This document shows positions 24,901 to 39,900 of a DNA stretch of 64,000 nucleotides, one piece after another. The position numbers and the translations under genes were made by a program. The stretch is from NCBI GenBank assembly GCA_020152595.1, contig JAIGNY010004513.1, positions 119,501-183,500 of the forward strand, given 5' to 3'. This stretch comes from Chiridota heheva (Eukaryota; Echinodermata; Holothuroidea; Apodida; Chiridotidae). Below the pieces are notes generated by a model. It was not told where the DNA came from. It did not search any database and worked only from the letters and a program-made list of their open reading frames with translations. The stretch's first letter is position 1. Every line of letters starts with the position of its first letter.

Positions 24901-27900
24901 ATTAAATTGGCCGGGGTAAATCTTGAACCAATTTTGTTTGCTATGGTGAATCTTGGACCCCAATTTTTAATTTTGTTTGGCCGAGGTGCATCTTTGCCTA
25001 AAAAATATTGCAGGTAGGTGAATCTTGACCTAAATTTTTTTATGTGAAAGGTGAAAAAAAGGTGAACACTCGAGGTAGGGGGGTGGGGGGGGGGGTGGGA
25101 AGGTGGGGGGGTGAAGATTCTGTTTGACTGCTGCATAAACGGAAGGCAACTTTTGAAAGGCATGATTTGTTTCATTTCTTCTCATAGAGAGGGGAACAGC
25201 ATTGATGACAGAGCTGTCACGACTCACAGGGTTGGAGATTGTTGCACCAGATGTCATCTGCAAAGACCAGTTTTCACATGGTGAGCTGGATTCAATTATT
25301 CAACTTCGATAATGAAACTTCCCTTTGAAATATTGCAGCTTTCTGGATTTTTTTTTTTTTTGACCTCAATGAATTTTTTATATGACATTCCTTCTGACTC
25401 AAAATGTTACAAAAATCTGCCATGAATATATTTTGAATGCATAGTTTTCTGATTTGTGAAATCATACTCTGTCCATTAAAGTTTTAAAAACAATTCTTAT
25501 CATGAGTGGATTTGCGATAATATAATTTGATGTAATATCTTTTGCAGTCTTATAATTTGCGGTGTTATAATTTGCGGTGTTATAATTTGCGGTATTTTAA
25601 TTTGACAGTGTTTTAATTTGCGGTATTATAATTTGCGGTGTTATAATTTGCGGTGTTATGATTTGCGGTGTTATGATTTGCGGTGTTATGATTTGCAGTG
25701 TTATAATTTGCGGTGGTATGACTTACGGTGTTATGATTTGCAGTGTTTTAATTTGCGGTATTATAATTTGCGGTATTAAATTTTCTGACATTTATCAATT
25801 GCAATGTCACATTTTTTTAGCTTAATTGAATTTCTCAAATTTCTCAAATTTGAAACTAAAAAATTATGCCATCTTTGAATTTGGAATGCCATATTTTTCT
25901 GACATTAATGAATTAGTAAATAGCAGTATGTTATGATACAAAAGAATAACACAATGGAAACTGTTCATCATTCAAATGCCAGATCTGGTCATTTCTTGTT
26001 TATCTTTACCTATTCCCAGTGACCAGTATTTGGTCATCTAGTCCAGAGAAGACAACACTGCCCTCTTTACTCTACTTCGTTGACGACAAGCTGCATTCCT
26101 GGGAAGTCCTAGCCGGCAGATCAAAGGAAGCCATCAAGTTATGTCGTAGTCACATGGGTAAATTCTTCCAGGATAAGATGGGGTATGACCTCATCAAACT
26201 CACAGGTAAGCAATATGGCTGTCACAATATGACGATTATAATGATATAATAATATTGTTTTTGCATGATATGAAACATAACAACATATCGTGACATCACA
26301 TTGTCACATAATACTGTATACAAAAGCAAAAATTTGTGAAACAGATTTTCAGAAACATTTAAATGAATGATATTTTAATTGAATGTGTGCAGCATATCTG
26401 ATTCGCTTATACTTCCTTTTCTTAGCTCTTAGATTTGATGGAATAAAATCGATAATCGTAAGATAGATAATGCGATATGGTGATGTATAGCAATATTTTT
26501 ATACATGATAATCAACATCTCATTTACTCATATCGTAACAGCTCTAGTAATGAAGTACCTCGTCTTTCAGAGAACTTTCTAGCATACATTGCCTATTTAC
26601 CAGTAGGATTAAGTCACTCCATATATGCATGATTTCAGTTAAATTTCCATATATGTGGATATTCAGTTGTTTAGCATTTATAGGATAAAATTTTGCACAA
26701 TAGGAAAATAATGCGTGATAATAATACTGCAGTCTAATATATGTCATTTTCCTAGAAAGGTACTCACACCTCTGATACATGCAACCATCTCACAAAAATA
26801 AGGGCTATTTAAAATCCTGGAGGACTATTCCCAATCTCAAAACCATCATGCTGGAAGTCGTTAAACTGGTCAGATATTATCACCCTGCTCTGATCCTATT
26901 TGCTGAGCACCAAGTGAGAAGGCAGCAGGTCCAATGTTTTTAATCTTTTATATGGCTGGATGTGACATGACAACAGCAATGTGAATTTCATAATCTTTTC
27001 TCTCAAATTTCTGTTCTGGATTTTTCTAAATCACACACTTTCAACCTTTACCCTTAAATCTTGGCTTTCTTTTGGATTATCTCTTTTAGGATAGGTGACT
27101 GATTTCGGTAAGATCGTTCCTTTTTTTTTTATCCCCTTGTGACCTGCGCACACGCCCTTTTCAGTACTTGTACAGTGGTTCCCCTATAGTAGTTGCGACC
27201 TTTTGGATTCGCATGCGAAGCATAATGTGAACCTATTTACGTCCGGCCGTTTGGCCGTCCACAGATTTGTCCTGAGAGTTCCTCAGAAATGTTTAAGTTT
27301 TTTGAGAATTCCTCAGAAAAGTTAAAGTTTCTTAAGATATCCTTTTGGAAAGTTAGAAAATCCTTACAAAATGTTAAAGTTTTTCAGGGACACTCAAGTT
27401 AGGATTGAAGACTATAGTTTCCTTACAAAGTCTACAAAACATTTGATATTTTCTTAGAAAATAACTGTAAAATGATACAATTTTCCAATATTCTTTAGAG
27501 ATCCTCAAGCGTCTCTCTTGTAGCACTTGAGATTTAAAATCCTTAAAATTATTAAAAATATTTTGGCATTACCAGTTGTATCGGGCATGGTTATTAAACT
27601 CTGCCTTTATTATTGTGGTCATTTGCATAAAGTTGCTACAGTATATGAACTGGCCAGACTTTTTAATTTAGTATGCTTAGTCAGGGAGTGTGACAGGATG
27701 TGAATGCATATGGACATAGGGAGGGATGCCATGTGGAACATGGATGGGGACCGTGCGGGACATTTGATATATTATATACCATGTGGTATACACCAAGGGC
27801 TATATCAGGCATAATTATTTGACTCTGCCTTTTTTTCTTATTCAACAACTCATTTGCATATAAGTTGTTATATGAACTGACACTTCATACATAGTATGCT

Positions 27901-30900
27901 CAATCAGGGAGGATGAGACTTCTTATGGAGCCTATGGGACGTCATGTGGGACATGGGATGGGATGCCATGTGGGACATGGGGTGGGATGCCATGTGGGAC
28001 ATGGGGTAGGATTCCATGTGGAACAGGGTGGAATGCCATGTAGGATATATGGTGGAATGCCATGCAGGACATAGGGTGGAATGTCATGGGATGGAATATC
28101 ATGTGGGACATGGGATGTCATGTGGGACATGGGATGTCATGTGGGACATCGGGTCCTACCCTATTTCAACAAGTCATTTGCATATAAGTTATATGAACTG
28201 ACACTTTCATACATAGTATGCTCAATCAGGGACTGTGATAGCTAGGATGAGACTTCTTATGGAGCCTATGAACTGACCTGTCTATCTGCTCCCCAACCTC
28301 CTTGATTTTAGCTGGCAGGTCACTGCTGACCTCTATGGCAGTGATCATTACCGTCTCCTGATTCACTCCAAGCTTCAAACCCCCACTGACCACAATCCCA
28401 ACTGGAACCTTAAGAAAGCCAACTGACCCCTTTTTCAAACCCTCTGTAACTCTCACCTCTCCCCCCATCTTCTCGAGGGTGAGGATCCCATTTCTAACTT
28501 TAGTAACATTCTTATCAACATTGCCACCTGCTCCATTCCCCAAACCTCCGAGCCCCGAAACCACCTCTGTCCCATCCCCTGGTTCAATGATGATTGAAAA
28601 ACTGCCATCACGAACAGGAAAAAGCCTTCACAACCTCAACTTTTTTGGCATCAGCTGTGCCAAAGCGAGGTAAGTCACACTGTCACAGACAGTTAAACCA
28701 ACACTTGGAACAACCTCATCTCTTCTCTCACCACCATCACCCCACTAAGAAGTTTTGGATTATGGTGAACAGCTTCCACAGCAGGGTGGGCAAGTCTCCC
28801 ATCTCCCATCTCTCGTGGAATGGCAATCTACTCAATGAGAAAAAGGATATCGCTAACCGCCTCACCGCCTCTTTCAGCAACATATCGTCCTCGACCAACT
28901 ACTCGATTCTTTCAAAGCCAAAAAAGCTTGCGTCGACACCCAGAGAATTACTTTACCCTCCAACAACACCGAGATCTAGCTACAACAACCCTATCATCTT
29001 AACTGATTTAAAGCAAACCATCAACGATGCTGGCTGCACCTCACAAGGGCCCAGATAATATCCCCTACCAGTTCCTGAAACACCTCCCCAACAAGGCCAC
29101 CACCATCCTGCTCACCATCCTCAACCATATTTGGTCCTCACAATCCTTTCCCCTATCTGGAGTACAGTTGTCATCACCCTTATCCCCAAACCGGGGAAGG
29201 ACAACACTGACCCCTCTAGTTACCACCCAATCGCCCTTTCCTGCTGTCTTTGCAAAATTATGGAAGATCATCAACCAGAGATTTAATTGGTTCCTCCAGA
29301 CCAACAGAATCTCTCTCCTCACCAAAGCGGCTTCCGGAAACTTTGCAATACCCTGGACCAGTTAATTACACTCGACACTGCTATCCGGGAATCCTTTGCA
29401 AAAAAGAACACCCATAGCCATCTTTATCGACCTCGAGAAAGTTTTAAACACTACTTGGAAATGCTGCATTATACCCGCAAATTTCACACCATCGGCCCCA
29501 AGAGGCCACCTCCCTATCTTTATTCAAAACTTCCTCTCACCCAGGCAGTTCCAAGTTTGTATTGGCCACACCCTCTCCAACCCCTACCCCCAAGAAGAGA
29601 GCATCCCCCAAGGCAGCATCCTCTCCCTCACTCTCTTCAACCTGAGCATTAATGATATTGCGGACAACCTTGGCCCCCAACATCAAATGTGCCCTCTACG
29701 TGGACAACTTCGCCATCTTGTACTCCTCCCCAGGCTTTCCTATTGTTGCAAGTAGGCTCCAAATCAGCCTCAATCGGCTGCAAGACTGGTGCAACAATAA
29801 CGGTTTTAAATTCTTTAAAGACAAGACAGTGCATGCACTTCTGTTTTTTCAACAACCTCCACCCCAACCCGAACCTCATGCTCAAACGCAATTGCATCTC
29901 ATAAGTTGACCACATAAGCTCCTGGGTCTAACCCTAGACCCCAAGCTCTTCTACATGCAACACATCATGAACCTGAAACAGAAATGCAACAATTACCTCA
30001 ACCTTCTCCACCTCCTCTCCAACACTACTTGGGGTGCATGTTCTCCTCAAAATCTTCAGGCTCACCATTCGTGCCAAGCTTGACTATGTTAATATTGTCT
30101 ACTGTGCTGCTCAGAACTTTTACCTCAACCACATCAACACCATCTAAAATGAATCCCTCAGGCTTTGTCTGGGTGCCTACAGGACCTCCCCAATCACCAG
30201 CATTCATGTTGAAGCCAAAGAATCCCCCTTTCTGCTAAGGTGTAGACAGCTTATTCTTTGCTATGCTTTTATAGCCCTCACAAAGATCCAAAATCCTGTC
30301 TACAACCTCATTAGGTATCCCAATTTCTCCACCCTCTCCCTTAGGACTAAAACCATATCCCTTCCCTTCAGCTTATGCACAAAACAGACCTCCATTGTCT
30401 GGACATCAACCTCGCCACTCTTGGCACCTTCTCCTGGCCCACTTTTCTTCCCTGTGCCACCCCGCCCCTTCCATTCACCTGGACCTCTCCACTCATCACA
30501 AAGCCCAAATCCACCCCAACCTCTTTATCAACCTCTACAACCAAACTAAAGGCCAACTCTCCAAGTACATTTCCATCTATACTGATGGCTTCAAGGAAGG
30601 TGACACGACAGCTGCTGCTGCCGTCATCCAAGACATCACCCTCATTAGAGGCTTCCCAGCTACTCATCCATTTTCTTGGCTGAGGCCAAGGCCATTCTGC
30701 TCACCCTCAACTATAGAGTACTCCCGGCTCACACACTTTGCCATCTTCTCTCAGACTCCAAGTCTGTCCTTACTACTTTACTCAACCTGAAGTGGGATAA
30801 ACCCATGTCCCACCCTCTCCTCCGCAAACTCTTTTCTTTCTCCCCCTTCCTCCCCCTTGCAGGAAAAGTATTCTTTCCTTTTGGATTAGCTGGCCCAGCC

Positions 30901-33900
30901 ATATTGGCTGCCCAGGCAATGAATGACAGCTGATTCAGCTGCTAAGCTTGCTCTAAACCTCTCTCTACCCCCTTTCCCAAACTCCATCTGACATCAAACC
31001 GCTCATTGCTTCCCTTGTTCATGAACCTGGCAAACCTCATGGGACTCCCAAATTTAAAACAAACTTCACAACATCCAGCCCACCATTCCAACCAAACCCA
31101 TTATCCACAACCTTTCCCGAATAGACAACGTCCACATTACCCGTCTTAGAATAGGCCACACCCACCTCACCCACTCCCACCCATGGCTCCACCACCTTCT
31201 GTAATAATTGCCATTGTTCCCTCACTGTAACCTTGTCTTCCTTGCCTGCCCTCTGTACAGTCTCACCAGACCTTCCTTCACCCCTCACATCTCCATAGCC
31301 GAGCTCCTCCGGTGTAACTTCCCGGATAAAATGATCTCCTTCCTTCACCATAGCTCCCTCTACAACCATATTTAGTCCTCCTTACCCATCCCGCTACCTA
31401 CTTTGACCTTTTCCCTTTTTTACACCCCTGCATTTCCTCTTTCAGTCCCAGCTTCCTCGCTATTAGCCCCGTCCTTTTATTAGACTTCTCCTATTACTGT
31501 ATCTTTTTTTCCTTCCTCTGGAATGATCTAACCTCTCGGGCACAATTTGACCCTTGTTGTCATTGTGCCATTAAGCCTTCATCAAACAAACAATCTTTTA
31601 AATAACACACCCGGGAAATGATCTCACGACCTCACCAGATTAAAAGCAAATGCTCTATCAATTAAGCCAACTAGTAGATTTTATCATTAAACAAATGTTT
31701 GAATTCAGTGAATACAGTATATTATATTTTGAAAACCCAATTATCACTAATTCAATTTTGAAAACAACCCTGATCTGTGTTTAATAATTTTGACATATTG
31801 ACCATTACTTTTGGGGTTTCAGGGCATTTTAGGATCAGTTACATACAATACATGTTGCATTTCTTTTACCTTATCGTCACTGCTTTAAGCCCAAAGGTCA
31901 TGGATTCCTTTTTCAGTTGAGTCATATCAAGAACCTTAAAAATAGGATCAGCTGCCTTTGAGCTTGGTGCTCGTTAAAACAGGTTGGAACAGGATAATAA
32001 TAACTGATCTGTTTAACGATTGCTGGGTCGTGATGACTGTGTGGGTGGGAATAGTCCCTTGGGAAATTTTTAATTTGTGAGACAGTTGCACAAAAGGTAT
32101 AAGCGCTTAGTTGCACAAAAGGTGTGAGCACTTAGTTAAACAAAAGATTAAGCACTTAGTTGCACAAAAGGTATAAGCGCTTAGTTGCACAAAAGGTGTG
32201 AGCACTTAGTTAAACAAAAGATTAAGCACTTAGTTGCACAAAAGATTAAGCACTTAGTTGCACAAAAGGTGTGAGCACTAAGTTAAACAAAAGGAATAAG
32301 CACATAGTTGCACATATGGCATAAGCATTTAGTTACACAAAAGGTATAAGCACTTAGTTGCACAAAAGGTATAAGCACTTTGTTGCACAAAAGGTATAAG
32401 CACTTAGTTGCACAAAAGGTATAAGCACTTAGTTACACAAAAGGTATAAGCACTTAGTTGCACAAAAGGTGTAAGCACTTAGTTGCACAAAAGGTATAAG
32501 CACTTTGTTGCACAAAAGGTATAAGCACTAAGTTACACAAAAGGTATAAACGTTTAGTTGCACAAAAGGTAGAAGCACTTTGTTGCACAAAAGGTAGAAG
32601 CACTTTGTTGCACAAAAGGTATAAGCACTTAGTTGCACAAAAGGTATAAGCACTTAGTTACACAAAAGGTATAAGCACTTAGTTGCACAAAAGGTGTAAG
32701 CACTTAGTTGCACAAAAGGTATAAGCACTTTGTTGCACAAAAGGTATAAGCACTAAGTTACACAAAAGGTATAAATGTTTAGTTGCACAAAAGGTATAAA
32801 CACTTTGTTGCACAAAAGGTATAAGCACTTAGTTGCACAAAAGGTATAAGCACTTAGTTACACAAAAGGTATAAGCACTTAGTTGCACAAAAGGTGTAAG
32901 CACTTAGTTGCACAAAAGGTATAAGCACTTAGTTACACAAAAGGTATAAGCACTTTGTTGCACAAAAGGTAGAAGCACTTAGTTGCACAAAAGGTATAAG
33001 CACTTAGTTGCACAAAAGGTATAAGCACTTTGTTGCACAAAAGGTATAAGCACTAAGTTACACAAAAGGTATAAACGTTTAGTTGCACAAAAGGTAGAAG
33101 CACTTTGTTGCACAAAAGGTAGAAGCACTTAGTTGCACAAAAGGTGTAAGCACTTAGTTAAACAAAAGGAATAAACACTTAGTTGCACATAGCTATAGGG
33201 CATAAGCACTTAGTTACACAAAAGTTATAAGCACTTAGTTGCACAAAAAGTATAAACACTTAGTTACACAAAAGATAAGCACTTTGTTGCACAAAAGGTA
33301 TAAGCTCATAGTTGCACAAAAGGTATATGCATTTAGTTACACAAATGGTATAAGCGCTTAGTTGCACATGTGGTATAAGCGCTTAGTTGCACAAAAGGCT
33401 AGTTGCACTAAAGGTATAAGTGCTTAGTTGCACAAAAGGTTAGTTGCACCAAAGGTATAAGCACTTGCACAAAAGGTATACACACTTAGTTGCACAAAAG
33501 GTATAAACCCTTAGTTGCACAAAGGGTATAAGCGCTCAGTTGCACAAAAGGTATAAGCGCTTAGTTGCATAAAATGTATAAGCACTTAGTTGCGCAAAAC
33601 GTATAGGTGTTTAACTGCAAACGAAAGGGTATAAGCGCTTCTTGTACTGTTGTAGTTATGATTATAGTTTTAATATTATCATATGCCTCCATAATGGTGG
33701 TCACTGACCATATGTAGATTATTCTCTTTGTGTACAAAGGTGCTATCATTCTAGAGGAGCTGGGTGACGACACTGAAGATATCGCAAACAAGCTTGTTCC
33801 TGTTGTGCAGGCAGCGGTACAGGCTCTTGCAGAAGCAGATGTTAAGGTATTGTTAGATTTTATCATTGTATTAAGGATCTTTTCATGTAGTGTTTACTGT

Positions 33901-36900
33901 GTAAGCATTATTCATATTATTTATATTTGTTCCTTTTAAAGTTTGTTCCTGTTGGTTAAAAGTCATAGTTTCAAAATAGCATTTGACATTAATTTTCACA
34001 CCTATTTAAATTCATCTCATTTTGCTTTCGTTTGCAATAATGTTAATCCTGGTTTTTGGTTCGCATGCAAAGCATTATGCGAACCTATGAAATGGCGATT
34101 ACGTCTGTCCGGCGTCCGGCCATCCACAGATTTGTCCTAAGACTTCCTCAGAAATGTTAAAGGATTAGTTCAGTGGTCAAGCATGTTTATCTTATATAAA
34201 AGAGGACTTTAAGAGAAACAAAATGATAAAGAAAACATTGCAAAATCTTATTCCGTTAAAGAGATATTCAAATTTAAAGTTTGGTATCATTTGTGTAGAA
34301 ACTACTAAAATCAGACTAGTTGTGATGTCATAGCCTCAGATTCCTCAAAGTCTTTATGTATTTTATCATACTTTGTCTTGCGATTTTGTGGTTTAAAAAC
34401 CATGGGATATGTCAAAAAAGTAGTAACACTAAATCTAGGAATGATATTTATAATGTACCACCTGAAGAAAGTTTGAGGAAAAATGATTTAAATAGTGAAA
34501 AAAATAAACAAACTTTCTTAAAAATACATACAGATTTTGAGGAATCTCAGGCTGTGACATCACTAGTTTGATTTCAGTCGTTTCTACAGAAATGATACCA
34601 AACTTTAAACTTGAATATCTCCATAACGGAATAAAATTTTGCAATGCTTTCTTCACCGTTTTGTTTCTTTTGAAGTCCTCTTTTGTATCACATGGACATG
34701 CTTGATTTGAGAATTCCTCAGAAAATGTTAAAGTTTCTTCAGAGTTTCTCAGAAAAAGTTAAAGTTTCTTCAGATATCCTTATGGAAGGTTTCAGCAACA
34801 TCTCATCCTCGACCAACTACTCCAATGCCTTCAAAACCAAAAAAGCTTCTGATGAAGCCCGGAAAAGCACTTTTCCTTCCGTACAACTCTGAAAGCTACA
34901 ACGCCCCTCTCACCCTCTCTGAATTAAACCTAGCCATCCACGATGCTGGCTGTACCTCCAAGGGCCCAGATAACATCCCCTACCAGTTCCTGAAGCACCT
35001 TCCCATCAAGGCCACCACTACCCTACTCACAATCTTCAACAACATTTGGACCTCCCACTCCTTTCCCCCTATATGGAGGACAGCTATTGTCATCCCCGTC
35101 CTTAAACTGGGGAAAGACGGTACCAACCCCTCCAGCTACCGCCCCATCGCCCTAACTTGCTGTTTCTGTAAAATTATGGAAAGGATCATTAATCAGAGAC
35201 TAAACTGGTTTCTTGAGACCAACAGAATTAATCCTCTTCCCTGACCAAAGAGGCTTCCGAAAACGTCGCAATACCCTGGACCAGTTAATTACGCTCGACA
35301 CCACTATCCGGTAATCCTTTGCAAAAAAGGAACACCTCATTGCCATATTTTTTGACCTTGAGAAGCTTTTGACACTACTTGGAAATACGGCATTACCCGC
35401 AAACTTCACACCATCGGCCTTAGAGGCCATCTCCATATCTTTATTCAAAACTTCCTCTCATCCAGGCGGTTCCAAGTACGTATTGGCCACACCCTCTCCA
35501 ACCCGTACCCCCAAGAAGAGGGTGTCCCACAAACAGCATCCTCTCTCCCACTCTCTTCAAGCTGAGCATCAATGACATCGCGGATAACCTTGGCCCCAAC
35601 ATCAAACGTACCTAATATGTGGATGACTTCACCATCTTCTACTCCTCCCCGAGCTTTCCTATTGTTAAAAGTAGGCTCTAAACCAGCCTCGACCTGCTGC
35701 AAGACTGGAGCAACAAAAACGGTTTTAAATTCTCCAAAGACAAGACAGTCTGCATGCACTTTTGTCATTTCAACAACCTCCACCCAAACCCGAACTTTGT
35801 TTTCAATGGTAATCGCATCCCAAAAGTTGAACACACAAAGTTTCTGGGTCTAACTCTAGACCTAAGCTTACCTACAAGCAAACATCACCAACCTGAAACA
35901 GAAATGCAACAGCTCCCTCAACCTCCTCAGACTCCTCTCCAACACCACTTGGGGTGCGAACTGCTTTGCTCTCCTCAAAATTTTCAGGCTCACCATTCGT
36001 GCCAAGCTTGACTATACGGCAATATTGTCTACTGTGTCGCTCACAACTCATACCTCAACCACATTAACACCATCCAAAATGAAGCCCTCAGGCTTTGTCT
36101 AGGTGCTTACAGGACCTCCCCAATCACCAGCCTTATGTTGAAGCCAACGAACCCCCCTTTTTACTTAGATGTAGAAAGCTTAGCCTATCCTATGCTTTTA
36201 GGGTCCTCTTCAACACCCAGAACCCTGATTCCAACCTCATTAGGTACCCCAATTTCTCCACCCTCTTTGATAGGACTAAAACCCTATCCCCTCCCTTCAG
36301 CTTACGCATCAAATCAGACCTCTTCCATCTCGGCATCAACCCCACCACTCTCGGCACCTTCTCCTGGCCCACTTTTCCTTCTTGGGCCACCCCCCTCCCT
36401 TCTGTCCACCTGGGCTCTCCACTCATCACAAAGCTCAAACCCATCCTAACCTCTTCATCAATCTCCACAACCAAGTCAAAGACCAACTCTCAAATAACAC
36501 CTCCATCTATACTGATGGGTCAAGGAGGGCAACAAGACAGCTGCTGCTGCGGTCATCCAAGACATCACCCTCAGTATCAGACTTCCCGACTACTCATCCA
36601 TCTTTTCAGCCGAGGCTAAGGCCATTCTCCTTGCCCTCAACTTTATTAAGTACTCCCCGCTCAGCCACTTTGTTGTTTTCTCCGACTCAAAGGCTGTTCT
36701 TACTTCTTTACTCGACCTTAAATGGGATAACCTCACATGCCACCTCCTCCTCCGCAAACTCCTTTCTCCCACCCTCTGCAGAAAAGTATTCTTTTCTTCT
36801 GGATACCCAGCCATGTTGGCATCCCTGGTAATGACAGGGCTGATGCAGCCGCTAAGCTTGCCCTCACCCTTCTCCCTGCCCTTTTTTCCAAAACCCTCTC

Positions 36901-39900
36901 TGACATCAAACCGCTTATCGCTTCTCTTGTTCGGGACTGCTGGCAAACCTCATGAAAGTCCCAAATTGATAACAAACTCCATGTCATCCAGCCCACAATT
37001 TCCGATCAAAGCCACCATCAACAACCTCTCTCGTATTGACAACGTTCATATTACCCATCTTAGAATTGGTCACACTCATCTCACCCACTCCCACCTCCTT
37101 ATTGGCTCCCCCCAACCCCTGTGCAACAATTGCCCTTGCACCCTCACAATCCATCACGTTTTCTTTGCTTGCCCCCTGTACAACCTTCCCAGAGCTTCTT
37201 TTGCTCCCTACAACTCAATTGCTGAGTTCTTTCAGAAAAATTCTCCGGATAAAATTATCTCCTTCCTTCATCATGCCTCCCTCTATGACCATATTTAATT
37301 ATCCTCTTCCACCCCCTCTCTACTTTGTTTTGTTTCAACCATGCACCTCCCCTCACGATCACAGCTTTCTGACCTTTCGTCCTAAAATTTCCCTCATTCT
37401 CCCCCGTTTCCTTTACTTCCTATATACCTCTAGAATGATCTGACCTCTCAGGCACAATTTGACCTTAGTTGTTGTGGTGCCGTTAAGCCATCATCAAACA
37501 AACAAACAAACTGTTTATCAAGCAGAATACATGTAATATTTCGCTGCAGTTCTCCAGGTTATCTTTCATGTTTGCTGTTTCCTTGTACAACTGTCATTTG
37601 TCTTTCCTTGTTTTTTTTTTCTATTCTGAAGCCCGAGGAATCTGTTTCATTCATCGGGGAATACTTGCTTAAGACCACAAACCATCAATCACAGGCTAAA
37701 CCATTCTTAAGAACTGAAATCAACGTGAAGACAACATCAACTACAGCTGAGAAACCATCCTTAAAAGCTGGAGCATCGAACCTGTGGATGAAGAGTGACT
37801 CCATAAAGGTATCTGTAATGCTGAGAGTATCTGTAATGTGTTTATTGGTTACAGATTTGACTTCACTTTATTCGTATATATTCTCCATGAAAGTTTCATA
37901 CAAATGTAGATTGAAGCACATTCGTTTTCCTTTAGTAAAAAATGCTTCCTGACTTTCGGCCGAGTGGCGCACAACTAGGGAAGTATTGAATATACAGGTT
38001 CAATATCTCTTGGCTACAGAAAGTGATTTTCAGTACTACATTTAAGAAAATATCTCTACACCATGTATCACTTAATGCTATCTATCATTTGTTATGTTAA
38101 TTTACCATCTTGGCATCCTTTCCACATTTATTTTTGATTGCTGTCTTTACAATTTATTTCCTATTTTCACTTCTTTTGTTTTATTCTCATCACTATCTTC
38201 CTCTGCTTTTCATCTTAAAACTCATCTCAGTTTGGATCGGATGCAGAGAGCGTCGGTGAAGACATTGATGAGGACAGTATCCCTGAGGAGATGGATGATA
38301 ACATGAATGTAGCCAAACATGAAACATTAATGAATGCCAAAACATTTGCTCTAAACCAGACACAGTCCACCACCTATATTATCAGCCCAAGAGAGACATT
38401 ACCACTGCAACGATCATCTGAGCCTAAGGTACAACCACATTCGCAGCATTTTACTACAGACTTTATTCTGTAAAACATCGTATTCTGTATTTATTTGCTT
38501 TTGACATTATGGATAACACGAGCTATAAATTTCAAAAGACTTCATTCTATAAATCATAAGTATCCTGTATTGCTTTGGCCTTGAAAAAGAGATATACTTC
38601 ATGAGCCCAATTGCTTGTAAATGTTGCAGAAAAGGCAATTTGAAATTTTTTTTTATATTTTTATTTGTATTTTGTATTTTTGATCTGTAATTGAAAAGTG
38701 ATTGAGCCACCATGGTTGGTGTGAGATTGTGTTATAGTGTTTTAAAGTTCTGCATAAAAACTTGTTGACTTCTCAAGAAGGCATCATTTAGATTGTTCAA
38801 AATAAACAAAATCCTCATCAGAATTTATTAAAAATGAATCATTTTATATTGAATACCTTGAATGAATTAGTGTGATGTCATCATTTAAATAGCTAAACAG
38901 TTTTGAATGCAAATAAACGGTGTTTTAATCCATTGTAAATCTATTTTGATGGAAGGGATCATGTCATTTTTGGTTTTGCTAATAAAACTTATCGTGTTTT
39001 TATTTTTCATCCATTAAATTATTTTTAGTAGGAATATACATATGAATGTATAAATGAACCAGGTTAACCTATAATTATTCGTGCGTTATCATGGTGAACC
39101 ATGATGCTGGTTCACCAAATATCATTGGGTTGTAAGTGAAATCCATATAGTACAATAAACCGGTGCTTATCCCCAGTTTCCTTGGCGTATTAGCCAATGA
39201 GAACACAAGACTCACCCTGGACAGGACACCGGTCCATTGCAGTCAACTCCCGAGCAGTGCTGGTACTCATATGCTGAGTGAATTGTAGCAAGCAGAGTGA
39301 AGTGTCTTGCCCAAGAACACAATGCAGGGCTCGTGGCAGCAATAAAAGCCGGTACCTTTCGCATACAAGCATAACTCCTTAACCACTGCATCTTTCAATA
39401 TCCTTGGGGGTATCTTTCAATCCAGTGCGACAGCTTCAATGGTTAATCTGTTACAACGACAATGAATTATAGGTTAATCCTAGATTTATCAATATCTTTC
39501 TTTCTGATTTTAATTTTTCAGGATATGGAACCATTGCAACCCTTAAGTAGAAAAGGAATGTTCACCCAGATTGTCATTTCTGAACGAGACTATGTGCAGA
39601 AGTTGGATATCATGCATGATGTGTACTATAAGAGACTTCAAGCTGCGATACAATCCAACAAAGCTATTACCAGCCAGCCAAACTTAGACCTCATCTTTTT
39701 GGATGTAACACGATCAGAGGCATTCACAGGTAGGCAGCTGAAATTCTTTACTCTTAGACATGTGGTAAAGAACACCAATTTTGTAGCTGTAATTTGAGGT
39801 CTGTAAATGACTTGTTTGATTACGTTAAAAAGGTTTAGTGGATGGAATGCTAGAATATTGATAACTTAACCCTTAAGTGTCCACGCGGTCATGACATGAC

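Noticed and set aside
28226..28564. 112-codon - strand frame
   Set aside because: Antisense of the endonuclease end of I/Nimb-like copy 1.
31600..31672. Functional tRNA-Lys gene
   Set aside because: The anticodon loop looks right, but acceptor and T stems do not pair and the B box is weak; more likely a SINE head or pseudogene.
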